A DNA stretch of 35,652 bases, taken from contig NZ_CAAKON010000033.1 of the NCBI RefSeq assembly GCF_901212655.1, positions 1 through 35,652 of the forward strand, given 5' to 3'. The stretch comes from Olsenella uli (GTDB lineage: Bacteria; Actinomycetota; Coriobacteriia; Coriobacteriales; Atopobiaceae). A model generated the notes under the pieces. That model saw only the letters and a program-made list of their open reading frames with translations. It was not told where the DNA came from and searched no databases. A program made the position numbers and the translations under genes. Of this stretch, positions 16,768 to 24,229 are shown piece after piece (position 1 is the first letter of the stretch; each line of letters begins with the position of its first letter).

Positions 16768-17265
16768 ATGCAAGCATTTGTTCCGCAGGACATACGTTGG
16801 AAGGCGGTCGCCATGACAGTCATGCTGTTTCTCATCGGGCTCATCGGGATTGCCTATACCTACGGGTTTTCCTGGCTCTTCTTGCTGATCGTCTTCCTGC
16901 TGTTTGCGGTCATGCCGCTCTACGGACAATGGCAGACTGCCAAAGCGCTCGGCATCGAGGGGTGGAAGGGCATTATCCCCTACTACAACTGGCTCGCGTT
17001 CCAGAACGCCTGCGACCCCGCCAAGAGGAACCTTGGCCTGGCCTGTGCCCTGGTCTCCCTGCTCGAAGCCCTCACGACATCAACCGACGCGAACGGCAAC
17101 ACGACGGGCTCGTTCTTTGGGCTTGCAGCCCTCGTCCTGCAGATACTGGTGCTTCGCAACCTTTGCGACCACTTCGGCAAGAGCCACTGGTATGTCCTCG
17201 GGATACTCTTGGTCCCCTGCATCTTCTGGTGGAAGCTCAGCGCCGATTCGTACATCGAAGCGTAG
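16768..17265 (+). CDS. small polytopic membrane protein (DUF5684-like)
   Basis: A membrane protein of 165 residues with about four TM segments: residues 14-50 (two closely spaced helices, MTVMLFLIGLIGIAYTYGF then WLFLLIVFLLFAVMPL), about 95-130, and 142-160. The loop GWKGIIPYYNWLAF resembles the GWxxLIPIYN signature of DUF5684-type proteins, whose function is unknown. The listed ATG lacks a clear Shine-Dalgarno. An alternative ATG at 16813 has GGAAGG upstream and would start directly at the first TM helix; either is possible. Its upstream region is shared with the divergent lactate-racemase-like pseudogene. Confidence 0.7.
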   Translation: MQAFVPQDIRWKAVAMTVMLFLIGLIGIAYTYGFSWLFLLIVFLLFAVMPLYGQWQTAKALGIEGWKGIIPYYNWLAFQNACDPAKRNLGLACALVSLLEALTTSTDANGNTTGSFFGLAALVLQILVLRNLCDHFGKSHWYVLGILLVPCIFWWKLSADSYIEA

Positions 17266-17471
17266 ACGGGCCTGCGCCTAGGCCTGATGAACGCCCGCAT
17301 CGAGTCCCATGATGATTCGCGCCAAAGCCTGCAAATCGGACAAACGAGCTGCTTAAGGCAAGCAAGCCATACAGCTTTCCCGCAAAACGAAAGGCTCCGT
17401 TAGACCAAAATTGACATATGAGTGATGCCGCTGCGGCTTAATAGTCGTAAGCAATACGGCATTGGAGCGTC

Positions 17472-17603
17472 GTGAACGCCGAGGAACTGGCCATCACCTT
17501 CTCGCGCGGACGGCTCGCGAACGGCGTGTGCAGGAGCCGCATCCGCGACATGTTCAACGTCCGCCCGCCCTATATGGGCTACTGGGCCGCATCCGCCGCA
17601 TAG
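17472..17603 (+). CDS. 43-residue orphan ORF upstream of the antitoxin, possible gene remnant
   Basis: A GTG-initiated frame with GGAG four bases upstream encodes 43 residues beginning VNAEELAITFSRGRLANG and ending NVRPPYMGYWAASAA. The composition looks protein-like, but I cannot assign a family. It may be the C-terminal remnant of a longer gene, since it sits in an AT-richer, possibly acquired stretch between the membrane protein and the antitoxin. A TTGACA hexamer at 17411-17416 lies upstream without a good -10 partner. The rest of 17266-17471 shows no gene. Confidence 0.3.
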   Translation: MNAEELAITFSRGRLANGVCRSRIRDMFNVRPPYMGYWAASAA

Positions 17604-17613
17604 GGACGATAGA

Positions 17614-17651
17614 ATGGCTGCACCGCGATATACGGGAAAAGGTGCAGCCAT
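17614..17651 (+). promoter_or_regulatory. inverted repeat enclosing the antitoxin ribosome-binding site and start
   Basis: ATGGCTGCACC at 17614-17624 is perfectly complementary to GGTGCAGCCAT at 17641-17651, the right arm covering the Shine-Dalgarno and start codon of the RelB-like gene. A TAGAAT -10-like box (17610-17615) abuts the left arm. It could be an autoregulatory operator, typical of antitoxins, or an mRNA hairpin that blocks translation. Confidence 0.5.
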
Positions 17652-17841
17652 GCCGTCGAACATGCCGGCCACGACGATCCGCATCGAGCCGGAGGTCAGA
17701 AAAGAGGCCGCCGCCATCCTCGACGAGCTCGGCCTGTCGATGTCGACCGCCGTCAACGCGTTCCTCAGGGCGCTCGCCCGCGAGGGCGGGATGCCCTTCG
17801 AGATGAAGGTGTCTCAAAAGAAGCCCGAAGGGAACGACTAG
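17650..17841 (+). CDS. RelB/DinJ-family antitoxin without an adjacent toxin
   Basis: The 63-residue protein is a ribbon-helix-helix antitoxin of the RelB/DinJ type. The N-terminal strand PATTIRIEPEVRKEAAAILDE is followed by the diagnostic LGLSMSTAVNAFLRALAREGGMPFEM. Such proteins normally bind operator DNA as dimers and neutralise a RelE/YafQ-type mRNA interferase. The ATG at 17650-17652 follows AAAAGGTG. A longer reading from 17614 would place the start inside the inverted repeat and is less likely. No toxin ORF follows within the next 350 bp on either strand, and the upstream 43-codon ORF does not look like RelE. This is therefore an orphan antitoxin, either a decayed module or one acting on a toxin elsewhere. 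Confidence 0.82.
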   Translation: MPSNMPATTIRIEPEVRKEAAAILDELGLSMSTAVNAFLRALAREGGMPFEMKVSQKKPEGND

Positions 17842-18014
17842 CGGCCTGCGAATCCGAATCGTTCAGGGAGCATCATCCGACACAACCGCCGACACTCCGG
17901 GCACTTCTCGAATCGGGTTGGACGAGAGACCAGATCATGTCAACTGTGGTCTAAAAGAGCCAAAACCACTGATAGGGGAACTCTGTTTTCCTCTGGCGGC
18001 CGAATTCTCGAGCC

Positions 18015-18062
18015 ACTTTATCGCGCTAAAGTCTTGTCGCATGCACTTTAGTTTGCTAAAGT
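18015..18062 (+). promoter_or_regulatory. promoter with two 18-bp palindromic operators, upstream of the amino-acid ABC operon
   Basis: Two copies of ACTTTA-N6-TAAAGT, at 18015-18032 and 18045-18062, are exactly 30 bp apart, about three helical turns. Between and across them lies a promoter: TTGTCG (18034-18039), 17 bp, TAAAGT (18057-18062). The second operator covers the -10 and the first abuts the -35, an arrangement expected for cooperative repression. The cognate regulator is not identifiable here. The remaining 17842-18197 region holds no gene; the leader of about 130 nt contains a GGCCC/GGGCC hairpin. Confidence 0.7.
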
Positions 18063-18197
18063 GACAGCCATGCGAGGCCCGCACCGGGCCACGCAACGCA
18101 AACTGGATCGGGCACTTACGGGAGCGCCCGCACACGAGCGCCGGCAGGCAGGCAAAACGCGCCGCCCGTCCGGCACCGACAAACGAAAGGTCACGTC

Positions 18198-19067
18198 ATG
18201 CTGAGCAGAAGGTCCTTCATCGCCTCGAGCGCCGCCCTTGCCTGCACTGCCGCCCTCGGCCTCATCGGCTGCGGCAACTCCGGCTCGTCTGACAAGGGCG
18301 CCGCGTCCACGAGCGCCGCTGACACCAGCGCCTCCTCCGCCTCGGACCAGTCCGACCAGATCTCCGCGCTCACCGTGGGCTTTGACCAGGCCTATCCTCC
18401 TTACGGCTTCGTGGGCGACGACGGCAACTTCACCGGCTTCGACCTGGACCTCGCCGCCGAGGTCTGCAAGCGCAACAACTGGGAGGTCAAGTACGAGGCC
18501 ATCGACTGGGACGCCAAGGACACGCTGCTGAACTCCGGCGCCATCACCTGCATCTGGAACGGCTTCACCATGGAGGGCCGCGAGGATGACTATACCTTCT
18601 CCGACCCCTACATGCTGAACGGCCAGGTTGTCGTGGTGAAGAAGGACTCCGGCATCTCGAGCCTCGCAGACCTCGCCGGCAAGACGGTCATCACCCAGAC
18701 CGACTCCGCCGCGCAGGAGGTCCTCGAGGGCGACAAGGCCGACGTGGCCGCCACCTTCGCCAGCCTCGAGACCATCGGCGACTACAACACCGCCTTCATG
18801 CAGCTCGAGAGCGGCGCCGTTGATGCCGTGGCCTGCGACCTCTCCATCGCGCAGTATCAGCTCGCCGCCAAGCCCGACGCATACACCCAGCTCGACGAGA
18901 CCCTTTCCTCCGAGCACTACGCCGTGGGCTTCAAGAAGGGCAGCAACGCGCTGGCCAAGAAGGTCACCGACACGCTCAAGGCCATGGACGCCGACGGCTT
19001 CGTCAAGACCCTCTGCGACAAGTACGCCAGCTATGGCATCTCGTACGACAACTGGCAGCTCAAGTAG
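18198..19067 (+). CDS. amino-acid ABC transporter substrate-binding lipoprotein (family 3)
   Basis: A secreted, lipid-anchored solute-binding protein of 289 residues. The signal sequence has a twin-arginine-like SRRSFIAS at residues 3-10 and a lipobox LIGC with the acylated Cys near residue 25. A Ser/Ala-rich linker follows, then the family-3 SBP domain. That domain shows VGFDQAYPPYGFVGDDGNF with the ligand-binding GFDLDLAAEVCKR, the DYTFSDPY segment, and DAVACDLSIAQY. Such proteins bind polar amino acids such as glutamine, cystine, histidine or arginine; the specific ligand cannot be read here. The ATG at 18198 has GAAAGG upstream. It is the first gene of an SBP-permease-ATPase operon driven by the promoter at 18034-18062. 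A terminator-like hairpin follows it, consistent with excess SBP synthesis. Confidence 0.93.
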   Translation: MLSRRSFIASSAALACTAALGLIGCGNSGSSDKGAASTSAADTSASSASDQSDQISALTVGFDQAYPPYGFVGDDGNFTGFDLDLAAEVCKRNNWEVKYEAIDWDAKDTLLNSGAITCIWNGFTMEGREDDYTFSDPYMLNGQVVVVKKDSGISSLADLAGKTVITQTDSAAQEVLEGDKADVAATFASLETIGDYNTAFMQLESGAVDAVACDLSIAQYQLAAKPDAYTQLDETLSSEHYAVGFKKGSNALAKKVTDTLKAMDADGFVKTLCDKYASYGISYDNWQLK

Positions 19068-19090
19068 ACTAGTCCCAAGCTCGCACCGCT

Positions 19091-19126
19091 CCCCCGGCTC
19101 GCCGTGCGCGAACCGGGGGTTTCGTT
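19091..19126 (+). terminator. partial terminator/attenuator between SBP and permease genes
   Basis: CCCCCGG (19091-19097) pairs with CCGGGGG (19113-19119), followed by TTTCGTTT. This is an intrinsic-terminator-like structure inside the operon that probably lowers expression of the downstream permease and ATPase relative to the binding protein. Confidence 0.6.
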
Positions 19127-19139
19127 TAAAGGAGAACCC

Positions 19140-19793
19140 TTGGACATCTCGACCATGACGGGCATGTTGCTCACGGGCTTTGGCACCACGCTGCAGATCT
19201 TCCTGCTCACGCTCGTGGGCGCCATCCCCCTCGGCGTTCCCGTCGCACTCGCGCGCATGAGCAAGTTCGCCCCGCTCTCATGGCTGGCGCGCGCCTACAT
19301 CTCGGTGCTGCGCGGCACCCCGCTCATGCTGCAGATGTTCGCCATCTACTTTGCGCCGTACTACGTGTTTGGCATCGAGCTCACGCCGGCGTCCAAGTTC
19401 CAGGCCTGCGTCATCGCGTTCATCCTCAACTACGCCGCCTACTTCGCCGAGATCTACCGCTCGGGCATCCAGTCCATCCCGCGCGGCCAGTACGAGGCAG
19501 CCGAGGTGCTGGGATACTCGCGCTCGCAGACGTTCTTCCGCATCGTGGCGCCCCAGGTGGCAAAGCGCATCCTGCCGGCCATGGGCAACGAGGTCATCAC
19601 GCTTGTGAAGGACACCTCGCTGGCCTTCTCGATTGGCGTGGCCGAGATGTTCTCCACCGCCAAGGCGCTCGTGGCCTCGCAGGTGAGCATGGTGCCGTTT
19701 GCCATCGCGGCCGCGTTCTACTGGGTGTTCAACTTCATCGTCGAGGTGGCCCTGGGGCAGCTCGAGAAGAAGATGGACTATTACCACGACTAG
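19140..19793 (+). CDS. amino-acid ABC transporter permease (HisM/GlnP family)
   Basis: A 217-residue inner-membrane permease with about five TM helices. The cytosolic coupling (EAA) loop reads EAAEVLGYSRSQTFFRIVAPQ followed by RILPAMGNEVITLVKDTSLA, diagnostic of the HisMQ/GlnP class of polar amino-acid importers. The N-terminal LRGTPLMLQMF motif is also typical. The TTG at 19140-19142 is preferred because AAAGGAG is five bases upstream; an ATG at 19155 is the alternative. Only one permease gene is present, so the channel would be a homodimer. It is 72 bp downstream of the SBP gene and 176 bp upstream of the ATPase. The latter gap is unusually large for such operons and contains a perfect hairpin. 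Confidence 0.93.
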   Translation: MDISTMTGMLLTGFGTTLQIFLLTLVGAIPLGVPVALARMSKFAPLSWLARAYISVLRGTPLMLQMFAIYFAPYYVFGIELTPASKFQACVIAFILNYAAYFAEIYRSGIQSIPRGQYEAAEVLGYSRSQTFFRIVAPQVAKRILPAMGNEVITLVKDTSLAFSIGVAEMFSTAKALVASQVSMVPFAIAAAFYWVFNFIVEVALGQLEKKMDYYHD

Positions 19794-19852
19794 TGCCCTC
19801 ATCACCCGCGCCCACACAACCGCGCGGCTCGGCGCCCGCGCCAGCCGAGGGT

Positions 19853-19894
19853 CTGCCGCAGTGGCACCCCTGCCACTGCGGCAGCAACGCTTTT
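19853..19894 (+). terminator. perfect 14-bp hairpin between permease and ATPase genes
   Basis: Arms of 14 bases at 19853-19866 and 19871-19884 flank a CCCC loop, with a short CTTTT run (about 19890-19894) after it. It is strong enough to terminate or to protect a processed 3' end, yet it sits inside a transporter operon. Confidence 0.55.
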
Positions 19895-19969
19895 ACCACC
19901 CGCAACGGCACCCTCATCACCTGCACGGCGACGCCCCACGCCCGCCACTTCTCCAACCCGGAGGTTTCC

Positions 19970-20758
19970 ATGCCACAGACCACTAACGGCCCCATCGTTC
20001 GCCTGGAGCACGCAAGCAAGAGCTTTGGTGACAACCACGTCCTGCGCGACATTTCACTTGAGGTCACGCCAGGTGAGGTCGTCGCCGTCATTGGCCCCTC
20101 GGGCGGCGGCAAGTCAACGCTCCTGCGCTGCATGACCCTGCTCGAGCAGCTCGACGACGGCGAGCTCTGGTACGGCGACCTGCGTGTGGCCGGCCACGGC
20201 GGCGGCGAAACGGGCGGCGGCTTCGGGTACGCGCCCAAGACCACGCTCGCCCAGGCGCGCCAGCGCTTTGGCCTCGTGTTCCAGCAGTTCAACCTGTTCC
20301 CGCACTTCACCGTGATGCGCAACGTCATGGACGCGCCCGTTGCCGTCCAGAAGCGCCCGCGCACCGAGGTGGAGGCCGAGGCCCGCGAGCTCATCGCCAA
20401 GATGGGCCTCGCCGGCAACGAGGACAAGGTGCCCTGCCAGCTCTCCGGCGGGCAGCAGCAGCGCGCGAGCATCGCCCGCGCCCTCGCCACAAAGCCCGAG
20501 ATCCTCTACTTTGACGAGCCCACGAGCGCGCTCGACCCCGAGCTCACCGGCGAGGTGCTCAAGGTCATGCGCCAGCTTGCGGATGAGGGCACCACGATGG
20601 TGGTCGTCACGCACGAGATGGCCTTCGCGCGCGACGTGGCCAGCCGCGTGGTCTTCATGGACGGTGGGCACATCGTGGAGCAGGGTCCGGCAGACCAGGT
20701 GATTAACCATCCGCGCGAGACTCGTACCAGGGAGTTCCTCACCCGTTACAGCAAGTAG
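19970..20758 (+). CDS. amino-acid ABC transporter ATP-binding protein (GlnQ/HisP family)
   Basis: The 262-residue ATPase energises the importer. It has Walker A GPSGGGKST at about 43-51, a Q-loop in VFQQFNLFPHFT, signature LSGGQQQR, Walker B ILYFDEPTSALDPE, and the switch histidine in VVVTHEM. The AxDVASRVVFMDGGHIVEQGP ending is typical of polar amino-acid transporters. One feature differs: between the strand after Walker A and the Q-loop there is an insertion of about 30 residues rich in glycine (RVAGHGGGETGGGFGYAPK). This lengthens the helical-domain approach compared with the usual 240-245 residues. The start is the ATG at 19970 with GGAGG upstream; the frame is open much further back through hairpin DNA. 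Confidence 0.95.
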   Translation: MPQTTNGPIVRLEHASKSFGDNHVLRDISLEVTPGEVVAVIGPSGGGKSTLLRCMTLLEQLDDGELWYGDLRVAGHGGGETGGGFGYAPKTTLAQARQRFGLVFQQFNLFPHFTVMRNVMDAPVAVQKRPRTEVEAEARELIAKMGLAGNEDKVPCQLSGGQQQRASIARALATKPEILYFDEPTSALDPELTGEVLKVMRQLADEGTTMVVVTHEMAFARDVASRVVFMDGGHIVEQGPADQVINHPRETRTREFLTRYSK

Positions 20759-20864
20759 GCGCCTTTGACCGGGCCTCTGGTGCGCGAGGCCGCAAGCGAC
20801 ACGAGCCGGCTTGCCTCAGCCACTCGAGCAAACAAGCCGGCACCTCACATACAAGGACCACCCC

Positions 20865-20901
20865 AGTGCCGCCGTCGCAGCAAAGCCGCAACGGCGGCAC
20901 T
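20865..20901 (+). terminator. hairpin between the ABC operon and pyrE
   Basis: AGTGCCGCCGT at 20865-20875 is perfectly complementary to ACGGCGGCACT at 20891-20901, about 106 bp after the ATPase stop. Immediately after it, TGCTATGCT looks like an extended -10 box for pyrE. The element may therefore end the ABC transcript and overlap the pyrE promoter. Confidence 0.5.
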
Positions 20902-20944
20902 GCTATGCTTGTCTGCAGCGAAAACCGCAAGCGAAAGGTGCCCC

Positions 20945-21631
20945 ATGGAGCAGTACAAGCAGGAGTTCATCGAGTTCATGGTCGAGTCCGACGTGCTGAA
21001 GTTTGGCGACTTCACGCTCAAGAGCGGCCGCAAGTCCCCCTTCTTCATGAACGCCGGCGCCTACGTGACGGGCGCGCAGCTCAAGCGCCTGGGCAGCTAC
21101 TACGCGCAGGCCATCCACGACAGCTTTGGCCTGGACTTCGACGTGGTCTTTGGCCCTGCCTATAAGGGCATCCCCATCTCCGTGGCCACCGCCATCGCCT
21201 TCGACGAGCTCTACGGCAAGGAGGTCAAGTACTGCTCCGACCGCAAGGAGGTCAAGGACCACGGCTCTGACAAGGGCAACATGCTGGGCTACGAGCTCAA
21301 GGACGGCGACCGCGTGATCATGGTGGAAGACGTCACCACTTCCGGCAAGTCCATCGACGAGACCTACCCCAAGCTCATGGCAGCCGCAAACGTTGAGGTC
21401 AAGGGCCTCATCGTGAGCCTCAACCGCATGGAGGTTGGCAAGGGCGGCGTGAAGACCGCGCAGCTCGAGGTCCAGGAGAAATACGGGTTCCCCGTTGCCT
21501 CCATCGTGAGCATGGCCGAGGTGACCGAGCACCTCTACAACCGCGAGGTGGCCGGCCGCGTCGTGATTGACGACGAGCTCAAGGGTCGCATCGACGCCTA
21601 CTACGAGCAGTACGGCGCCAAGGAGGCCTAA
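20945..21631 (+). CDS. pyrE: orotate phosphoribosyltransferase
   Basis: Joins orotate and PRPP to give orotidine 5'-monophosphate in de novo pyrimidine synthesis. The 228-residue protein has the PRPP-binding signature VIMVEDVTTSGKS at about residues 123-135. It also has the N-terminal FTLKSGRKSPFFMNAG, the FGPAYKGIPIS loop, and the flexible catalytic segment YCSDRKEVKDHG. These match the longer PyrE class of about 215-230 residues. The ATG at 20945 has AAAGGTG upstream. It is followed by a strong terminator, so it appears monocistronic. No other pyr gene lies in the window. Confidence 0.96.
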   Translation: MEQYKQEFIEFMVESDVLKFGDFTLKSGRKSPFFMNAGAYVTGAQLKRLGSYYAQAIHDSFGLDFDVVFGPAYKGIPISVATAIAFDELYGKEVKYCSDRKEVKDHGSDKGNMLGYELKDGDRVIMVEDVTTSGKSIDETYPKLMAAANVEVKGLIVSLNRMEVGKGGVKTAQLEVQEKYGFPVASIVSMAEVTEHLYNREVAGRVVIDDELKGRIDAYYEQYGAKEA

Positions 21632-21642
21632 ACCGGCTCTGC

Positions 21643-21680
21643 GAGGGGGCGCTCGTCGCAAGCGAGCGCCCCCTCTCTTT
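21643..21680 (+). terminator. intrinsic terminator of pyrE
   Basis: A perfect 13-base stem (GAGGGGGCGCTCG with CGAGCGCCCCCTC, 21643-21655 and 21663-21675) around a 7-base loop is followed by TCTTTGTG. It is 11 bp after the pyrE stop and is the clearest intrinsic terminator in the window. Confidence 0.85.
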
Positions 21681-21743
21681 GTGTGCCAACGGACGCCCGT
21701 GGGGCAGTATCATCAAATGCACAACCGCCGAGAGAGGAATCCC

Positions 21744-22169
21744 ATGGTAGACGAGCAGGAGCAGCACAAAAGACTCATGCACCACATCAACGACCGCGTG
21801 AAGCCCATCACCTGCCTCGACGGGCTGTGCATCGTCGGCTGCTCGCCCACGAGCCTCACGCTGCGCACGCGCATCACGAGCACGTCGCTCAACCTGCGGG
21901 GCTTCGCCCATGGCGGATGGCTGTTCTCGCTCTGTGACACGGCGAGCGGCGCCTTCGTGTTCTCGCACGGCCTCGACTGCGTGACGCAGCAGGCCTCCAT
22001 CAACTACCTGCGCGGCGGCGCCCCCGGCGAGGAGGTCACGGCGCGCGTGCGCAACCTGCACATGGGCAAGACCACTATCGTGAACGAGGTCACGCTCACC
22101 AACGGCGACGGCGCGGTGCTGGCCGTATGCACGCTCACGATGTTCGTGATGGGCAGGGCGCGCGAATAG
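21744..22169 (+). CDS. PaaI/YdiI-type hotdog-fold thioesterase
   Basis: A cytosolic acyl-CoA thioesterase of 141 residues in the PaaI-like hotdog family. The signature segment AHGGWLFSLCDTASGAF (HGG plus the downstream acidic residue) forms the active site. YLRGGAPGEEVTARVRNLHMGKTTIVNEV follows the usual strand order. The ATG at 21744 has AGAGGA upstream; an ATG at 21718 would add an arginine-rich extension without a good ribosome-binding site. A TATCAT box at about 21708-21713 may be its -10, since the pyrE terminator separates it from pyrE. The substrate acyl group is unknown. Confidence 0.88.
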   Translation: MVDEQEQHKRLMHHINDRVKPITCLDGLCIVGCSPTSLTLRTRITSTSLNLRGFAHGGWLFSLCDTASGAFVFSHGLDCVTQQASINYLRGGAPGEEVTARVRNLHMGKTTIVNEVTLTNGDGAVLAVCTLTMFVMGRARE

Positions 22170-22360
22170 GCCAGGCAGTAACCTCCACGGTCACACCAGC
22201 TGGCACGCGAAGAGGCCAGGCGAACCTTCGCGCCGGGGTCGATGCGCCCAGCCACCAGGGGTTTACAAAGCCATAAGACGAATCACCGCAGATAGAATGG
22301 CTCAACGCAGGCGGGTCAGGGTATAAACCCCCTACCGCTAACCGTGAGATAGGGACAGCT

Positions 22361-22921
22361 ATGGGTTACTCAATCGTCTTCTCCAGCCAAACCGGCAACA
22401 CCGAGCTCATCGCTCGACGCATCCGCAAGGTCATGGGAGAGGACGGATGCCTTTACTTTGGCTCGCCCGAGCACATCGACGCGAGCGCGAACGAAGCCGA
22501 CACGCACGAGCCTTCCGCGAACGAAAAGCCCAGCATCGTCTTCGTGGGCTCCTGGACGGACAAGGGCGCCGCCACGCCGGAGGTCACCAACTACCTGCGC
22601 TCCCTCGACGGCGCGCGCGTGTTCCTCTTTGGCACCTGCGGATTTGGCGCCTCAGACGAGTACTTCAACGAGGTCCTCACCCGCATTCGCAACGCCATGC
22701 CCGCATCGTGCGAGCTCGTGGGCTCGTTCATGTGCCAGGGCAAGATGCCCCAGACCGTCCGCAAGCGCTACGAGGCCATGCTCGCCGCCGCGGCGCCCGC
22801 AAGCTCCGAGGCGCGCCGCGCCCAGATGCTCATCGATAACTTTGACGCGGCGCTCGCCCATCCCAACAACGATGACCTGCGCGCCCTCGACGCCGACCTC
22901 CGCGAGGCAGGGCTCATCTAG
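22361..22921 (+). CDS. short flavodoxin-like protein (BilS-like family)
   Basis: This 186-residue protein has a flavodoxin fold. The FMN phosphate-binding loop SSQTGNTE is at residues 8-15. The segments IVFVGSWTDKGAATPEVTNYL and RVFLFGTCGFG are followed by SFMCQGKM and a C-terminal HPNNDDLRALDADL helix. That order is what I recall for the BilS/flavodoxin-like proteins, small electron carriers of anaerobic gut bacteria, some of which partner bilirubin reductase. No bilirubin reductase is adjacent, so the electron-transfer partner is unknown. A Ser/Glu/His-rich insertion at about residues 42-62 is unusual. The ATG at 22361 has AGGGAC upstream. The leader shares the 12-mer GATAGAATGGCT (from 22291) with the RelB region. 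Confidence 0.8.
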   Translation: MGYSIVFSSQTGNTELIARRIRKVMGEDGCLYFGSPEHIDASANEADTHEPSANEKPSIVFVGSWTDKGAATPEVTNYLRSLDGARVFLFGTCGFGASDEYFNEVLTRIRNAMPASCELVGSFMCQGKMPQTVRKRYEAMLAAAAPASSEARRAQMLIDNFDAALAHPNNDDLRALDADLREAGLI

Positions 22922-22954
22922 CCTGGCCAGACCGCTCATCCAACAGCAGCTCAG

Positions 22955-22996
22955 CAATGCCCCCGAGGCCCCCAAGGGCCCCAGGGGCATTGTTCT
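22955..22996. terminator. terminator between the flavodoxin-like gene and the NA37-type gene
   Basis: CAATGCCCC (22955-22963) pairs with GGGGCATTG (22984-22992) and an inner GGCCC/GGGCC stem extends the hairpin. TTCT follows on the plus strand. It serves the flavodoxin-like gene and could act on the convergent gene as well. Confidence 0.65.
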
Positions 22997-23063
22997 AGGC
23001 AAGCGCCGCCACGGCGAAAAGCGAACTGGGTCGAGGGAGCCGGCTCGGCCCCGCCACAAGGAG

Positions 23064-24074
23064 CTACTTGTTCTCGATGCTGCCGATGTTGCGCAGCTCG
23101 ATGTTGATGAGGCCGTTCTCGCCGGTCGAGAACTCGATGAACTCAGGGTTCTCGCCATACTCGGCCGGGAACGACACCTCGATGCCCGTGTCGGTCACGA
23201 TGCGGTGGCAGCGCACGCGCTTCTGCGCCACGGCGCGCTTGTCCACCGCCACGCGCTCGGGCAGGTGTCGCACATCGGCCGCGGTCTCGAACGCCTTGCG
23301 GCAGGGCTCGGAGTCCGCAAAGACCTGCTCTGCCAGCCCCTCGCGCGAGAAGGAGTCCTCGGCGTCGACTTTCTCAGCCACGTAGGCCTTGGCCTTGGAG
23401 AGCGCGAGCGCAGTGTTGGCGCCGTGCTCCTCGGCAATCTGCTCCACGATCTCGGTCACGCAGTCGATGGTCTCGCGCGCGCTGGCCTCGCTCGAGCACT
23501 GAAGCAGGCCGTCCGGCAGCACGAGCACGTCCTGGCCGTCGATGCTGCGAACCTTGTCCACGTACGAGATCTCGAGGTTGTCGGCGCGCACGAGTGCCCA
23601 GCTCGCGAGCTTCTGCGTGGCGGCGGGCAGCACGCCGTAGCGGCGCGCGATGTCGCAGCTCACCACGGTACCGGCCTGGCTCACCTCGTGCACGAAGGCC
23701 TTCTTGCCCTCGAGCAGGAAAAGGCCCAGGTAGCGGATGTCATCACCATCGAGGAAGTCACAGATGAGCATGTCGGTGGACTTGGCGCCGTCCGCACGCT
23801 GGAGCTCGCCGAACAGGAACTGCGCCATCTCGGCGGTAAGGGGGGCAAACTCCTCGGCGTCGTGAAAGTAGCGGCTCACCTTGGTGGAGAGCGCCGAGTC
23901 GCTGGCAAACTTGCCGTGACGGCAGTCCGTGGAGCCCAGGGCCTTCTTGCAGATGCTCGAGACGTAGGACTTGACGGGCTTCTCCTCCAGGTCAAGCTCG
24001 GCCTTGGAGTAGACGTTCACGGCGGAGTCGAGGTCCAGCACGTGCAGGATGGCCTTGTTCAGGCGAACGATCAT
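23064..24074 (-). CDS. NA37/NdpA-family nucleoid-associated protein
   Basis: The 336-residue protein matches the 37-kDa nucleoid-associated protein family. The N-terminus MIVRLNKAILHVLDLDSAVNV is diagnostic, as are ADLLxCDF-like DMLICDFLDGDDIRYLGLFLLEGKK, VDKxRSIDGxDVLVLPD, EHGxxxALALSKAKAYV, and the C-terminal HRIVTDTGIEVSFPAEYGENPE ending NIGSIENK. Family members bind DNA in the nucleoid or, in some lineages, appear near phage-defence genes; the exact role is unclear. The ATG at 24072-24074 has GGAGG five bases upstream. A promoter (TTGCGA-17-CATTAT) lies at 24230-24258. It is convergent with the flavodoxin-like gene and divergent from helD. Confidence 0.85.
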   Translation of the reverse strand: MIVRLNKAILHVLDLDSAVNVYSKAELDLEEKPVKSYVSSICKKALGSTDCRHGKFASDSALSTKVSRYFHDAEEFAPLTAEMAQFLFGELQRADGAKSTDMLICDFLDGDDIRYLGLFLLEGKKAFVHEVSQAGTVVSCDIARRYGVLPAATQKLASWALVRADNLEISYVDKVRSIDGQDVLVLPDGLLQCSSEASARETIDCVTEIVEQIAEEHGANTALALSKAKAYVAEKVDAEDSFSREGLAEQVFADSEPCRKAFETAADVRHLPERVAVDKRAVAQKRVRCHRIVTDTGIEVSFPAEYGENPEFIEFSTGENGLINIELRNIGSIENK

Positions 24075-24229
24075 GGGAGCCTCCGTGGGTTCGTTTCTGG
24101 TGCGGTTGCGGATGCGTCCGGACGCGACGCGGCCTGGAGACGGCCCGTGCGGGCCGCCGGGCTCGATGACGTGCCACATCGCACGCGAGCGCACCGCGAA
24201 CGAGCGCGTCCGAACGGCTCGGGGTCTTC

